Shown here: positions 10,226 to 19,569 of the stretch, in pieces
Numbering within the stretch: the stretch's first letter is position 1
Layout: every line of letters starts with the position of its first letter
Notes under the pieces: generated by a model
Databases searched by the model: none
Told to the model about the DNA's origin: nothing
Seen by the model: the letters and a program-made list of their open reading frames with translations, nothing else
Assembly (NCBI GenBank): GCA_033782935.1
Contig: JAWQEG010000474.1
Coordinates: 1,984,001-2,048,000 of the forward strand
DNA length: 64,000 bases
Direction of reading: 5' to 3'
From: Petrolisthes cinctipes
Lineage: Eukaryota; Arthropoda; Malacostraca; Decapoda; Porcellanidae
Position numbers and translations under genes: made by a program

Positions 10226-13200
10226 TTAGATTATTTTTGCCAGATATTTCCCTGATCTCAAATGCATTCTTTGCTCAGGTTCAGACTCTGTTTCCTTTCC
10301 CACTTGGACCGTTTCCTTTGGAACCCTCTTTATTCTATCCACGTGTACCTGTAGATCCGCGTCTGTTATATTATCCTGAACTATTAATTTATTTCCCAAT
10401 ACCCTTTTTACAATGTAGGGACCCTTGAATTTCGGAGATAGTTTGCTCTGTCTCTCTGGAGTCTTCACCATCACAACATCTCCTTCCTCAATTTCTACTT
10501 TCTTTGCAAACTTATGTTGCCTTGCAATATGTTCTGCCCGTGAGGCTTCCATATGCTTTCTTACTTCATGGTGAATGGTTGCAAAAGCGTGTCCCTGGAC
10601 ACTCACATAGTCGTCTACATTATACACTGGGCCTGGTCTTCCAACCAATATATCATATGGTAGGACCTTATCCTCACCATATATAATATAATGTGGTGTC
10701 TTTCCCAGTGAGGAATGTATGGAACTATTTATACATGCGGTTACCTGGCATAACCAATCTTCCCAGCCTGCTTGAATTGAGCCTGCCAGATGTCTAAGTA
10801 CCTCCAAAATCTTCCTATTTACTCTCTCCACCATACCATTACTTTGAGGATGGTATGCAACCGTGAACACCTGCTTAATATTGTAGAGCTTGCAGATTTC
10901 TTCTAGGACACTATTTCTAAATTCTGTCCCATTGTCTGACAACAGCACACGGGGTATAGTGTATGTACAAAACAATGAGTTTACTAATGCATGTGCAATG
11001 GACTGAGCTGATTTATCTTGTAGAGGAGCTAACACAACAAACCTACTGAAGTGATCCACACAAGTCAACAGATACTTTGATCCCTGATAACTTGTAGGTA
11101 GCTGTAACACATCTATGGCTACCACATCCCAAGGTTTAGCAGGACTTGGAAATGTTTGCAGAGGAGCGGGTGGTCCCGTAGTTCCCTTGTTCCTCGCACA
11201 CGATACACATTTCTTTATATGGTTTTCTATGTCCTTACGCATTTTCAACCAGAAATACCTCGACCTAGCTTCTTCTAGACAAGCGTCCCTCCCTTTATGA
11301 CCTGCTTGCGGTGCATCATGAAGAAGCCTTAATACTGTTTCTATCAGAGACCCTGGCACTACTATTCTGTATGTTTCTTTCCCTTCAACTACAGTTACCT
11401 TATGAAGAACATTATCCCTCAGGATAAACTCTGTTGTTCTTAGCGGTAGACCTGGAACTTCTACCTCTTCCCCTGACTCTAGACCATAAATTACCCTCTT
11501 CCACATAGGATCTTCCCTTTGCTTTGTCTTTAACTTCTGTGGGGATATTGTACTCAATGTGGTTACAGAGTTCACAGTCTGTCGACTTAATGCATCTGCA
11601 ACTACATTAATCTTACCAGGTACAAAATTGAAAGTAGGGTTGAACTCCAGAATAGTCAAGTGCCATCGTGCTAACTTCCCGGTCATATTCTTCCCCTTGA
11701 ACAACTCGAGACATGGGCGATGATCAGTACAAACTGTAATAGAGTAACCAAAAATAATAGGACGAAAATGTTTCAAAGCCCACACTATGGCATATGCCTC
11801 CTGATGTGTAACACTATATTTCTTCTCTGTATCATTTAACGCCTTACTTGCGTAGCCAATGGGTTTTAACTTTCCCCCCTCATCTTCTTGTGCCAATACT
11901 GCCCCAAGTCCAACCCCCGATGCATCTGTATGTAAAATAAACGGTTTCTTGAAATCTGGGAAAGCCAAAACAGGTGGTTGCGTCAGAGCCTCCTTTAATA
12001 TACTAAATGCCTCTTCTTGTGGTTGACCCCATTCAAACTTATTTGTCTGCTTCAACAGTTTAATCAAAGGTGCTGCCTTGCTAGAAAACTGATACACAAA
12101 ACTCCTGTAGTAACCCGCTAGTCCCAGAAAAGATCGTACATGATCTGCCTTGGTCGGTGTTGGAAACTTTAAGATAGCCTTTATCTTATCCTGATTCACA
12201 TGTATACCTGACTTGTCTACTTCATGCCCCAAATACTTAATCTTTTGTTTCAAGAATTCACACTTACTAAGTTTTAGCTTCAAACCCGCTGATGCTAAAC
12301 GTTCCAATACCTTTCTTAATTTCTCCAAGTGCGTAGGCACATCCTTTGAGAAAATAATTATGTCATCTAGGTATACTAATGCATCTTTCCCAATTAACCC
12401 CGCCAATACATTGTTCACTAGTCTTTGGAAAGTCGTAGGGGCATTGCAGAGCCCAAATGGCATCCTGCGAAACTGATAATGACCCTGATGAGTGGAAAAA
12501 GCCGTGATGTCACGAGACCGCTCGTGAACTGGCACCTGCCAATATCCTGACAGCAAATCCAAGGTAGAAAACACCTTATTTCCCTCACCTATAGCCTGCA
12601 ACAGGTCATTCAAATGAGGCATGGGGTATTTATCAGGGACTGTCTGCTGATTTACTCTCCTATAGTCAATAACAGGTCTATATGTTCCATCCTTCTTTGG
12701 AACCAAAAATATGGGACTACTCCAAGGAGAGGTCGAAGGTTCAATAACCTTCTGTTTTAACATATCCTTCACCGTATCGTCCACTATCTGTCTTTGTGAA
12801 TGGGGGAGCCTATATGATTTTATGTAACTGGGTTGCGCTTCTCGCTTTAACTTAATCACATGTGAAGTTAGGTCTGTACTACCTAATGGTTCCCCTGCAA
12901 GAGCTATAGCCTTCCTATACCCTTGAAGTAACTGTAACAACTCTTCCTTCCCTTCTGAGTTTCCCCCAGTTTTAACTTGACTTCTCAATTCTGACGAAGG
13001 AGATGCACCAATACAACCAACAACACTCACAACTGGTAGGTTATGCTTCGGCTCTAATACCGTACCATGGTATACGAGAAAATCACACAATTGACTGCCT
13101 GGCTTAACTTCAATCTCTACTCCTGTATTATTTACAGCCAGCACCACAGTCTCACCCCCTGACTTTACTGTAGTCAAAGTAGACTCTAGCGACACCCCTT

Positions 13201-13897
13201 TCAACTTACATGTTTCAGACATGCACACCACATCTACGCCTTCTTTCACTCCTTTCAAACACACCTTGAACTGAATCATTTCCTGCGGTTGCAGCCTGTG
13301 CGCATCAGGTACAATAGCAGTAACAACAGTCCAACGCGTGACTTCCACCCTAGCAGTGTCGCATAGTCTATCTTGTTTCATGACCCCTTGGGTTGACTTC
13401 TCTTCAAAGCCCCTTACATAACCCACCGTTTTAACCTCTTTGTCTGAGTGTTTGGGTTGCGGGGTTGCCATACACATATAAGGTACATTTTCATGAACAA
13501 TTAAACCTTCCCCTGGGTACACCTCAATCTTCCTTTCAGCCATGGTTGACAATCCAAGCAACCCGCTTGCCATAGGATGAAATTTACTTACAACATAAAA
13601 TGATGCAGCAAAACTTGAGCTACCCCGGAAATGAACTGGCAATCTCACAACTCCAAGAACATCCACTGTAGTTCCTGACACCCCACTCAGTTGGTATTGT
13701 GGCTCTTGCAATGCATAACTCCTCTCAGAATGATGTTTTCTAATATTTTGAAAGGTCTCCTTTGATATTAGATTGACTACTGCACCAGTATCAATCAAAA
13801 GTGCCCCCGGAATTCCCCCTATTGTTACATTTCCTACGGCTAAATGATTACTTCTACTGACTGCCGACACTATGGAGAATTCTATATCTCTAGACAT
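10226..13897 (-). CDS. pol: Pol polyprotein: protease, reverse transcriptase, RNase H, integrase
   Basis: 1,223 aa counted from the first Met; the frame is open upstream to the gag UGA. Protease: LIDTGA (34-39, catalytic D36) with a later GLLGL (112-116). Reverse transcriptase about 365-565: LDL with D447, and YLDD 509-512. RNase H about 650-770: D658, E700, D725, D768. Integrase: zinc-binding H860, H867, C897, C900; catalytic D929, D988, E1024 in exact D-58-D-35-E spacing; C-terminal GPY/F module at 1159-1161; end MHLRSGK. All key residues are present, so the enzyme set looks intact. Domain order places the element in Ty3/gypsy. There is no chromodomain. Pol is in the same frame as gag with seven codons between the UGA and this Met, so production as a Gag-Pol readthrough product is more likely than independent initiation. 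Confidence 0.97.
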   Translation of the reverse strand: MSRDIEFSIVSAVSRSNHLAVGNVTIGGIPGALLIDTGAVVNLISKETFQNIRKHHSERSYALQEPQYQLSGVSGTTVDVLGVVRLPVHFRGSSSFAASFYVVSKFHPMASGLLGLSTMAERKIEVYPGEGLIVHENVPYMCMATPQPKHSDKEVKTVGYVRGFEEKSTQGVMKQDRLCDTARVEVTRWTVVTAIVPDAHRLQPQEMIQFKVCLKGVKEGVDVVCMSETCKLKGVSLESTLTTVKSGGETVVLAVNNTGVEIEVKPGSQLCDFLVYHGTVLEPKHNLPVVSVVGCIGASPSSELRSQVKTGGNSEGKEELLQLLQGYRKAIALAGEPLGSTDLTSHVIKLKREAQPSYIKSYRLPHSQRQIVDDTVKDMLKQKVIEPSTSPWSSPIFLVPKKDGTYRPVIDYRRVNQQTVPDKYPMPHLNDLLQAIGEGNKVFSTLDLLSGYWQVPVHERSRDITAFSTHQGHYQFRRMPFGLCNAPTTFQRLVNNVLAGLIGKDALVYLDDIIIFSKDVPTHLEKLRKVLERLASAGLKLKLSKCEFLKQKIKYLGHEVDKSGIHVNQDKIKAILKFPTPTKADHVRSFLGLAGYYRSFVYQFSSKAAPLIKLLKQTNKFEWGQPQEEAFSILKEALTQPPVLAFPDFKKPFILHTDASGVGLGAVLAQEDEGGKLKPIGYASKALNDTEKKYSVTHQEAYAIVWALKHFRPIIFGYSITVCTDHRPCLELFKGKNMTGKLARWHLTILEFNPTFNFVPGKINVVADALSRQTVNSVTTLSTISPQKLKTKQREDPMWKRVIYGLESGEEVEVPGLPLRTTEFILRDNVLHKVTVVEGKETYRIVVPGSLIETVLRLLHDAPQAGHKGRDACLEEARSRYFWLKMRKDIENHIKKCVSCARNKGTTGPPAPLQTFPSPAKPWDVVAIDVLQLPTSYQGSKYLLTCVDHFSRFVVLAPLQDKSAQSIAHALVNSLFCTYTIPRVLLSDNGTEFRNSVLEEICKLYNIKQVFTVAYHPQSNGMVERVNRKILEVLRHLAGSIQAGWEDWLCQVTACINSSIHSSLGKTPHYIIYGEDKVLPYDILVGRPGPVYNVDDYVSVQGHAFATIHHEVRKHMEASRAEHIARQHKFAKKVEIEEGDVVMVKTPERQSKLSPKFKGPYIVKRVLGNKLIVQDNITDADLQVHVDRIKRVPKETVQVGKETESEPEQRMHLRSGKYLAKII

Positions 13898-13918
13898 TCT
13901 CTTCCTCTCGTCCTTGTG

Positions 13919-13921
13919 TCA
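13919..13921 (-). promoter_or_regulatory. In-frame UGA between gag and pol, candidate readthrough stop
   Basis: Gag ends ...GCA TTA TGA CAC AAG GAC, and the frame continues without another stop for seven codons into the pol Met and on through pol. A single stop between two otherwise intact ORFs in one frame is the arrangement seen in gammaretroviral readthrough. UGA followed by C is known to be a leaky stop context. I did not find a convincing pseudoknot just downstream by eye. Confidence 0.6.
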
Positions 13922-15463
13922 TAATGCCTCATCCGACCCTGATCGCCGGACCCCCATACGTGATTTTTCCTCATGCATAGCTCGTATTATTACTCCACAG
14001 TCTGCCGTTATATGATTCGACCATTTATGGATTTCACACCACTTACTCTGTCCGGGAGGTACATAACCTCCTCCTTGTTGATAATTATCCTGATGTGCAT
14101 AGTGGTACGCTCTACCACGTCCTCTAGCTTGTCCTCCACGCGCCCGCCTGGCTGCGCCTCTAGGGTATGCCTGACCCCTGTTCATTGAACCTCTATATTG
14201 ATCCCCTTGAGATCTATTCTGTAATTGAGGACAGTCGGCCTTTACATGGCCCCACTTACGACAATGGAAACATTCTACCTGGTACCTCACAGATGAATTT
14301 CCACCCCTTGTATTCCTTTGCCCCGCGACCGCATTTACGCCTGTCTGCGGCTCGCCCTCTGACCTCCTGTCAGTTACCTCCGTTTGCAATACCGAAGTCT
14401 GTACCTTCGTAGCATTTTGGTTGCGAAATGGTCTAACAACCATGGGATCTCTGATTTCCAGTTTTAACTCATTAATTAAATGCCAGATTCCCTTACCTCG
14501 CTCCAACTTTTTTTTCCGGACTCTCCTCTGGTCCTCCTCTGATAGACCTAGATACATCAAGAGATATTCAAACATCTCACAGGCGTCGTCTACCTTCATC
14601 CATTGTTCCCCATTAACATCCTTAGACCAATTGTTGTCCTGTATACAATCTTGTATATCCTTACGTATAGCACCCGCCTTTGATACTGCTACTTCTAGTG
14701 ATGTAGTCCACGCCTTTAAACCTAAGTCCTTGAATATTCTATGTGCCCACGCCGAGCATCCCTCTGGAGCCGACCTTCGGTACACTATAACTAATGCTTT
14801 TTTAAACTCCTCCCACGTCTGTTGTTCCCTTGACGACCTCCCCAACAGACAACTACAGTTTAATAACTGCCTTGCAAACTCCCCTTCAATCCTCGAGTCT
14901 GCATATCCTATTTTACCTCTATCCTCGGTAATATTATACTCCACGAAAGACTGCTCAAGTCTCCGTATAAATTCCTCTATTGTATAATTCTTATTTGGAT
15001 CCCCATCAAACTTTGGTACTGAATCCTCACCTGTAAACACTCTCATAATATTCGTTGGCTGATTCCCGTGGGCGCTACCCACTAAATTGCCTATACTAGG
15101 GTTAGTGACATTCTGCCCTGTCGCCTGGGCTGCTCCCCCAACAGCACTGGTGCTTGCAGTCGCCATTGGAATTGTAGCTTGTACAACTGTAGTATTTTTA
15201 TTACCCTTTTCTCGCCCTTTTGGCGGTAACTTAAACACGTTCTCCCGTGTTTCCTCTATTTCGTCACTTCCCTCTACACGAAATTGATATCCACTTCTTA
15301 ACTGCCCTGGCACTGGACTATTCAGTCCCCTTAACTGCTCATGTATATTAGTGGTATTGGGAGTAGGTGAAAAGTTTAGTTCCCCCTCACTGCTACTACT
15401 GTCTGAATCCTCTGATAAATCCCCTGGGATTATATTCTTTGTCGTTCTAAATTTCTTAAACAT
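13919..15463 (-). CDS. gag: Gag structural polyprotein
   Basis: 514 aa. The N-terminal 30 residues are Ser/Asp/Glu-rich. A capsid-like region of Retrotrans_gag type spans about 145-345, including the pattern EEFIRRLEQSF (163-173) and TWEEFKKALVIVYRR (216-230). The C-terminal third is nucleocapsid-like: a canonical CCHC zinc knuckle C398-C401-H406-C411 (CX2CX4HX4C), an Arg/Gly-rich RNA-binding stretch at 424-451, and a second knuckle-like motif C476-H479-H484-C489 in which the second Cys is His. Such proteins assemble the particle and package the RNA. The start is the first ATG after the candidate splice donor. A 73-codon ORF ends 18 nt upstream, so translation of gag may need leaky scanning or reinitiation. 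There is no internal stop. Confidence 0.93.
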   Translation of the reverse strand: MFKKFRTTKNIIPGDLSEDSDSSSSEGELNFSPTPNTTNIHEQLRGLNSPVPGQLRSGYQFRVEGSDEIEETRENVFKLPPKGREKGNKNTTVVQATIPMATASTSAVGGAAQATGQNVTNPSIGNLVGSAHGNQPTNIMRVFTGEDSVPKFDGDPNKNYTIEEFIRRLEQSFVEYNITEDRGKIGYADSRIEGEFARQLLNCSCLLGRSSREQQTWEEFKKALVIVYRRSAPEGCSAWAHRIFKDLGLKAWTTSLEVAVSKAGAIRKDIQDCIQDNNWSKDVNGEQWMKVDDACEMFEYLLMYLGLSEEDQRRVRKKKLERGKGIWHLINELKLEIRDPMVVRPFRNQNATKVQTSVLQTEVTDRRSEGEPQTGVNAVAGQRNTRGGNSSVRYQVECFHCRKWGHVKADCPQLQNRSQGDQYRGSMNRGQAYPRGAARRARGGQARGRGRAYHYAHQDNYQQGGGYVPPGQSKWCEIHKWSNHITADCGVIIRAMHEEKSRMGVRRSGSDEAL

Positions 15464-15481
15464 GTCCCGTAGAAATAATTC

Positions 15482-15703
15482 CTATACACTCACCACAACA
15501 TATAATAAAATATTACATAGGCGTACAAAAATACCCCAACAACATGTTACTATTGTGTGTTTAATGTTCACTGTGTATGTGTATAGAATAAAATAACTAA
15601 CCGATGGAGAATGAAGATTACAGATGCTCAGGATACACGTAGTAAAGGAATGTGTAGATGCCACACACCCCCAGAGTAAACGCTGGCCAGTCGTTCCTCT
15701 CAC
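15482..15703 (-). CDS. Upstream ORF in the leader, possible 5' exon of env
   Basis: 73 codons from ATG at 15703 to TAG at 15482-15484, ending 18 nt before the gag ATG. The product is rich in hydrophobic and Cys/Thr residues, especially near its end (about residues 49-72), and resembles no family I recognise. The splice donor G|GTGAGT lies inside it after codon 70 in phase 0, and the env acceptor also opens in phase 0. A spliced RNA would therefore fuse this ORF to env with no stop between, giving Env an N-terminal extension ahead of its signal peptide. Alternatively it is an untranslated or regulatory ORF that damps gag translation. The phase match has a one-in-three chance of being accidental. 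Confidence 0.4.
   Translation of the reverse strand: MRGTTGQRLLWGCVASTHSFTTCILSICNLHSPSVSYFILYTYTVNIKHTIVTCCWGIFVRLCNILLYVVVSV
15488..15494 (-). promoter_or_regulatory. Candidate splice donor in the leader
   Basis: The minus strand reads TTGTG|GTGAGTGTA, with the exon ending at 15494 and GTGAGT at 15493-15488, a strong 5' splice-site match. It lies 25 nt upstream of the gag ATG, where it would let a subgenomic env RNA skip gag and pol. A weaker alternative is GCG|GTAAGG overlapping the primer-binding site (near 16011). Confidence 0.55.
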
Positions 15704-16009
15704 AGCTCCCGTTCACTCTTCTGGTTCACCCTCCTAAGTCCGTCCTTGTTCCTTCCCAGATGAGAGTACCCACAACAGACAATTCCTCTTTTTCCCTGGG
15801 AAAAGCACACAGGGAAAGATGCCTGATTAAGGTAGGTTAGGTTACGCAGCCACCATTAGCTGGCAACCCCCAGCTGGTATCGCTCTGGCTCGCTCTCGCT
15901 CCGTCAGTGTTACCAACGAGGAAAGCGCCCGAGCCGCCCACCACGTACACAATTATTCTGTTTGGAATATAGAATTAATACAGGACACTGTGAATGTTAC
16001 GTATCCCTT

Positions 16010-16022
16010 ACCGCTGCCACCA
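16010..16022 (-). other. Primer-binding site matching tRNA-Leu
   Basis: Three nt (TAA) after the 5' LTR the minus strand reads TGGTGGCAGCGGT. Its complement ACCGCTGCCACCA is the 3' end, with CCA, of eukaryotic tRNA-Leu (AAG/UAG) as I remember it. The next bases (AAGGGAT) match less well. Use of tRNA-Leu has been described for some gypsy-group elements, whereas gypsy itself uses tRNA-Lys. Confidence 0.75.
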
Positions 16023-16025
16023 TTA

Positions 16026-16748
16026 TGTACTCGTGGGGTCGTCCAAGCTCAGCAACAGCTTCTCTCGGAAACACCTGCTGGAAACTCTCACTTACTCACG
16101 GGCTAGTATTACTTACTACGCCGATGTAGACCTCTGGTTTCAAGCCAACTTACCGTTGCTCTGAACTACCACTCTAGTCTTCCTGGGGAACTAAGTTAGT
16201 TACTCAAGGGTTAGAGTAAACTCGTGGACTTGTCTCTATTTACTGAGTATATTAGATATAGTTACAGGTTATACAGACATCTCGTGTCTCTCTAATATAA
16301 GGTAGGAGTGAACCTGTTGTCTTCAGGGCAGGGCTTGTAATGCGCCTTCTCTCTCTGGTAGTCCTCGCTCGTTGTATACACTGCCACACCCTTTCTCAGA
16401 TGACAGGTTGTCGATGATGCTATTTACAATGCTAAGCTTACATATGAAATATGGATAAGTTAGATATGAGTTTATATAAGAATAAAGTGAGTAAATATAT
16501 ATTGTCCCTTTCTCTACATACGAGATGACAATATGGAGTTGATTATACTATAGAGATTAACATATAGATAATTACAGAGTGAATCTAGCAATCAGTAGCT
16601 CAGCATGGAAGATTCCCCCACGCTGCAACTCAGCACTTTTCAAAGGATGTTGTGTCTAATGAAACTAGCTTGAACTGCTTTGGCTTAACGGAATGTTCCA
16701 ACACCATAGGTGTATCATGTATCGCGAACGTGATCAGCCACGGATACA
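16026..16748 (-). repeat. 5' LTR of the retroelement
   Basis: The 723-bp partner of 7361-8083, with no mismatch found. The right edge is fixed by the ACGG target duplication at 16749-16752 and the left edge by the primer-binding site. It should contain the U3 promoter that drives the full-length minus-strand transcript, and the R and U5 regions. Confidence 0.96.
16471..16478 (-). promoter_or_regulatory. TATA-box-like sequence in the 5' LTR
   Basis: TATATAAA on the minus strand, about 270 nt into the LTR and about 450 nt before its end, a reasonable place for the U3/R boundary. Transcription would start some 25-30 nt further on, near 16440-16445. The LTR is AT-rich, so a chance match is possible. 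Confidence 0.4.
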
Positions 16749-16752
16749 ACGG
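16749..16752. repeat. Target-site duplication, right copy (ACGG)
   Basis: Pairs with 7357-7360. The satellite resumes exactly where it was interrupted (ACGG then GTACAG), so no target bases were lost. Confidence 0.95.
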
Positions 16753-17629
16753 GTACAGATGATACATGCACATATTGACTTTGGGCACCAAAAATATCGA
16801 TTTTCAGCATGTTTTGGGCCTGAAATTTGAAAATACTCTAACACGGAGTAGGCATGTACAGATCGCTTCTGGGACCCCAAAATATCGAATTTTCGGGTGT
16901 TTAGGGCCAGAATTTGAGATATAAACGGGTACAGAAGATGCATGCACATATCGACTTTTGGGCACCTAAAAGATCGATTTTCAGTATGTTTTTGGCCTGT
17001 ATTTTGAAAATACTCTAACACGGAGTAGACATGTACAGATACCTTCTGGGACCTCTAAATATCGAATTTTCGGGTGTTTTGGGACTGAATTTGAGATATC
17101 GATTTTTTGGCACCTAAAATGTCGATTTTTAGCATGTTTTTAGCCTATATTTTGAAAATATTCTAGCACTGTGTAGGCATGTACAGATTGCTTCTGGGAC
17201 CCCAAAATATTAAATTTTCAGGTGTTTTGAGCCTGAATTTGAGATATAAACGGGTACAGAAGATACATGCACATATTGACTTTGGGCATCTAAAATATCG
17301 ATTTTCAGCATGTTTTGGGCCTGTATTTTGAAAATACTCTAACACTGAGTAGGCATGTACAGATTGCTTCTGGGACCCCAAAATATTGAATTTTCGGGTG
17401 TTTTGAGCCTGAATTTGAGATATAAACGGGTACTGAAGATGCATGCACATATCGACTTTTGTGCACCTAAAAGATCGATTTTCAGTATGTTTTGAGCATG
17501 TATTTTGAAAATACTCTAACACGGAGTAGGCATGTACAGATCGCTTCTGGGACCCCTAAATATCGAATTTTCGGGTGTTTTGGGACTGAATTTGAGATAT
17601 CGACTTTTTGGCACCTAAAAGATCGATTT

Positions 17630-18632
17630 TCAGCATGTTTTTAGCCTATATTTTGAAAATATTCTATCACTGAGTAGGCATGTACAGATTGCTTCTGGGA
17701 CCCCAAAATATTGAATTTTCGGGTGTTTTGAGCCTGAATTTGAGATATAAACGGGTACAGAAGATACATGCACATATTGACTTTGGGCACCAAAAATATC
17801 GATTTTCAGCATGTTTTGGGCCTGAATTTTGAAAATACTCTAACTCGGAGTAGGCATGTACAGATCGCTTCTGGGACCCGAAAATATAGAATTTTCGGGT
17901 GTTTAGGGCCAGAATTTGAGATATAAACGGGTACAGAAGATGCATGCACATATCGACTTTTGGGCACCTAAAAGATCGATTTTCAGTATGTTTTTGGCCT
18001 GTATTTTGAAAATACTCTATCACGGAGTAGGCATGTACAGATACCTTCTGGGACCTCTAAATATCGAATTTTCGGGTGTTTTAGGACTGAATTTGAGATA
18101 TCGATTTTTTGGCATCTAAAATGTCGATTTTTAGCATGTTTTTAGCCTATATTTTGAAAATATTCTAGCACTGTGTAGGCATGTACAGATTGCTTCTGGG
18201 ACCCCAAAATATTGAATTTTCGGGTGTTTTGAGCCTGAATTTGAGATATAAACGGGTACAGAAGATACATGCACATATTGACTTTGGGCACCAAAAATAT
18301 CGATTTTCAGCATGTTTTGGGCCTGAATTTTGAAAATACTCTAACTCGGAGTAGGCATGTACAGATCGCTTCTGGGACCCGAAAATATAGAATTTTCGGG
18401 TGTTTAGGGCCAGAATTTGAGATATAAACGGGTACAGAAGATGCATGCACATATCGACTTTTGGGCACCTAAAAGATCGATTTTCAGTATGTTTTTGGCC
18501 TGTATTTTGAAAATACTCTATCACGGAGTAGGCATGTACAGATACCTTCTGGGACCTCTAAATATCGAATTTTCGGGTGTTTTAGGACTGAATTTGAGAT
18601 ATCGATTTTTTGGCATCTAAAATGTCGATTTT
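17630..18632. repeat. Near-identical adjacent 501-bp units
   Basis: The units at about 17670-18165 and 18170-18665 share rare variants: GACCCGAAAATATAGAATTTT (near 17875 and 18376), TCTAACTCGG, CTCTATCACGG and GGCATCTAAAATGTCG. Shared private variants in neighbours point to a very recent one-unit duplication. The same variant set appears again near 21850-22330 and, in part, near 35330-35410, 43320-43400 and 45990-46070. Confidence 0.75.
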
Positions 18633-19569
18633 TAGCATGTTTTTAGCCTATATTTTGAAAATATTCTAGCACTGTGTAGGCATGTACAGATTGCTTCTGG
18701 GACCCCAAAATATTGAATTTTCGGGTGTTTTGAGCCTGAATTTGAGATATAAACGGGTACAGAAGATACATGCACATATTGACTTTGGGCATCTAAAATA
18801 TCGATTTTCAGCATGTTTTGGGCCTGTATTTTGAAAATACTCTAACACTGAGTAGGCATGTACAGATTGCTTCTGGGACCCCAAAATATTGAATTTTCGG
18901 GTGTTTTGAGCCTGAGTTTGAGATATAAACGGGTACTGAAGATGCATACACATATCGACTTTTGTGCACCTAAAAGATCGATTTTCAGTATGTTTTGAGC
19001 ATGTATTTTGAAAATACTCTAACACGGAGTAGGCATGTACAGATCGCTTCTGGGACCTCTAAATATCGAATTTTCGGGTGTTTTGGGACTGAATTTGAGA
19101 TATCGACTTTTTGGCACCTAAAAGATCGATTTTTAGCATGTTTTTAGCCTATATTTTGAAAATATTCTAGCACTGAGTAGGCATGTACAGATTGCTTTTG
19201 GGACCCCAAAATATTGAATTTTCGGGTGTTTTGAGCCTGAATTTGAGATATAAACGGGTACAGAAGATACATGCACATATTGACTTTGGGCACCAAAAAT
19301 ATCGATTTTCAGCATGTTTTGGGCCTGAATTTTGAAAATACTCTAACACGGAATAGGCATGTACAGATTGCTTCTGGCACTCCAAAATATCGAATTTTCG
19401 GGTGTTTAGGGCCAGAATTTGAGATATAAACGGGTACAGAAGATGCATGCACATATCGACTTTTGGGCACCTAAAAGATCGATTTTCAGTATGTTTTTGG
19501 CCTGTATTTTGAAAATACTCTAACACGGAGTAGGCATGTACAGATTGCTTCTGGGACCTCTAAATATCG

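Larger units (their letters stand above)
15464..16025 (-). other. 5' leader of the retroelement
   Basis: 562 nt between the 5' LTR and gag. It holds the primer-binding site at the LTR edge, a 73-codon upstream ORF (15703-15482) and a splice donor near the gag start. The remaining roughly 300 nt (15704-16009) have no open frame I would call. A packaging signal would be expected here, but I cannot point to one. Confidence 0.85.
7361..16748 (-). mobile_element. Complete Ty3/gypsy-type LTR retrotransposon with env (errantivirus-like)
   Basis: A 9,388-bp element on the minus strand: 723-bp LTRs at both ends beginning TGTA and ending TACA, a 4-bp ACGG target duplication, tRNA-Leu-type primer-binding site, then gag, pol and env in that order. 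The pol order protease-RT-RNase H-integrase defines Ty3/gypsy (Metaviridae) rather than Ty1/copia. An env with a furin site followed by a GLF-type fusion peptide resembles insect errantiviruses and baculovirus F proteins. The LTRs show no difference when read against each other, so the insertion is recent, and gag and pol are open throughout. Possible defects are the stop before the env anchor and the lack of a visible polypurine tract at the 3' LTR. Gag, pol and env all lie in one reading frame. Confidence 0.96.

Noticed and set aside
10237..15840. Plus-strand open frames of 60-188 codons inside the retroelement (for example 14421-14987 and 12213-12476)
   Set aside because: They lie antisense to intact gag and pol and show no recognisable domain.
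15831..15847. GGTAGGTTAGGTTA in the leader as a telomeric (TTAGG) tract
   Set aside because: Only about two imperfect units, far too short to mean anything.
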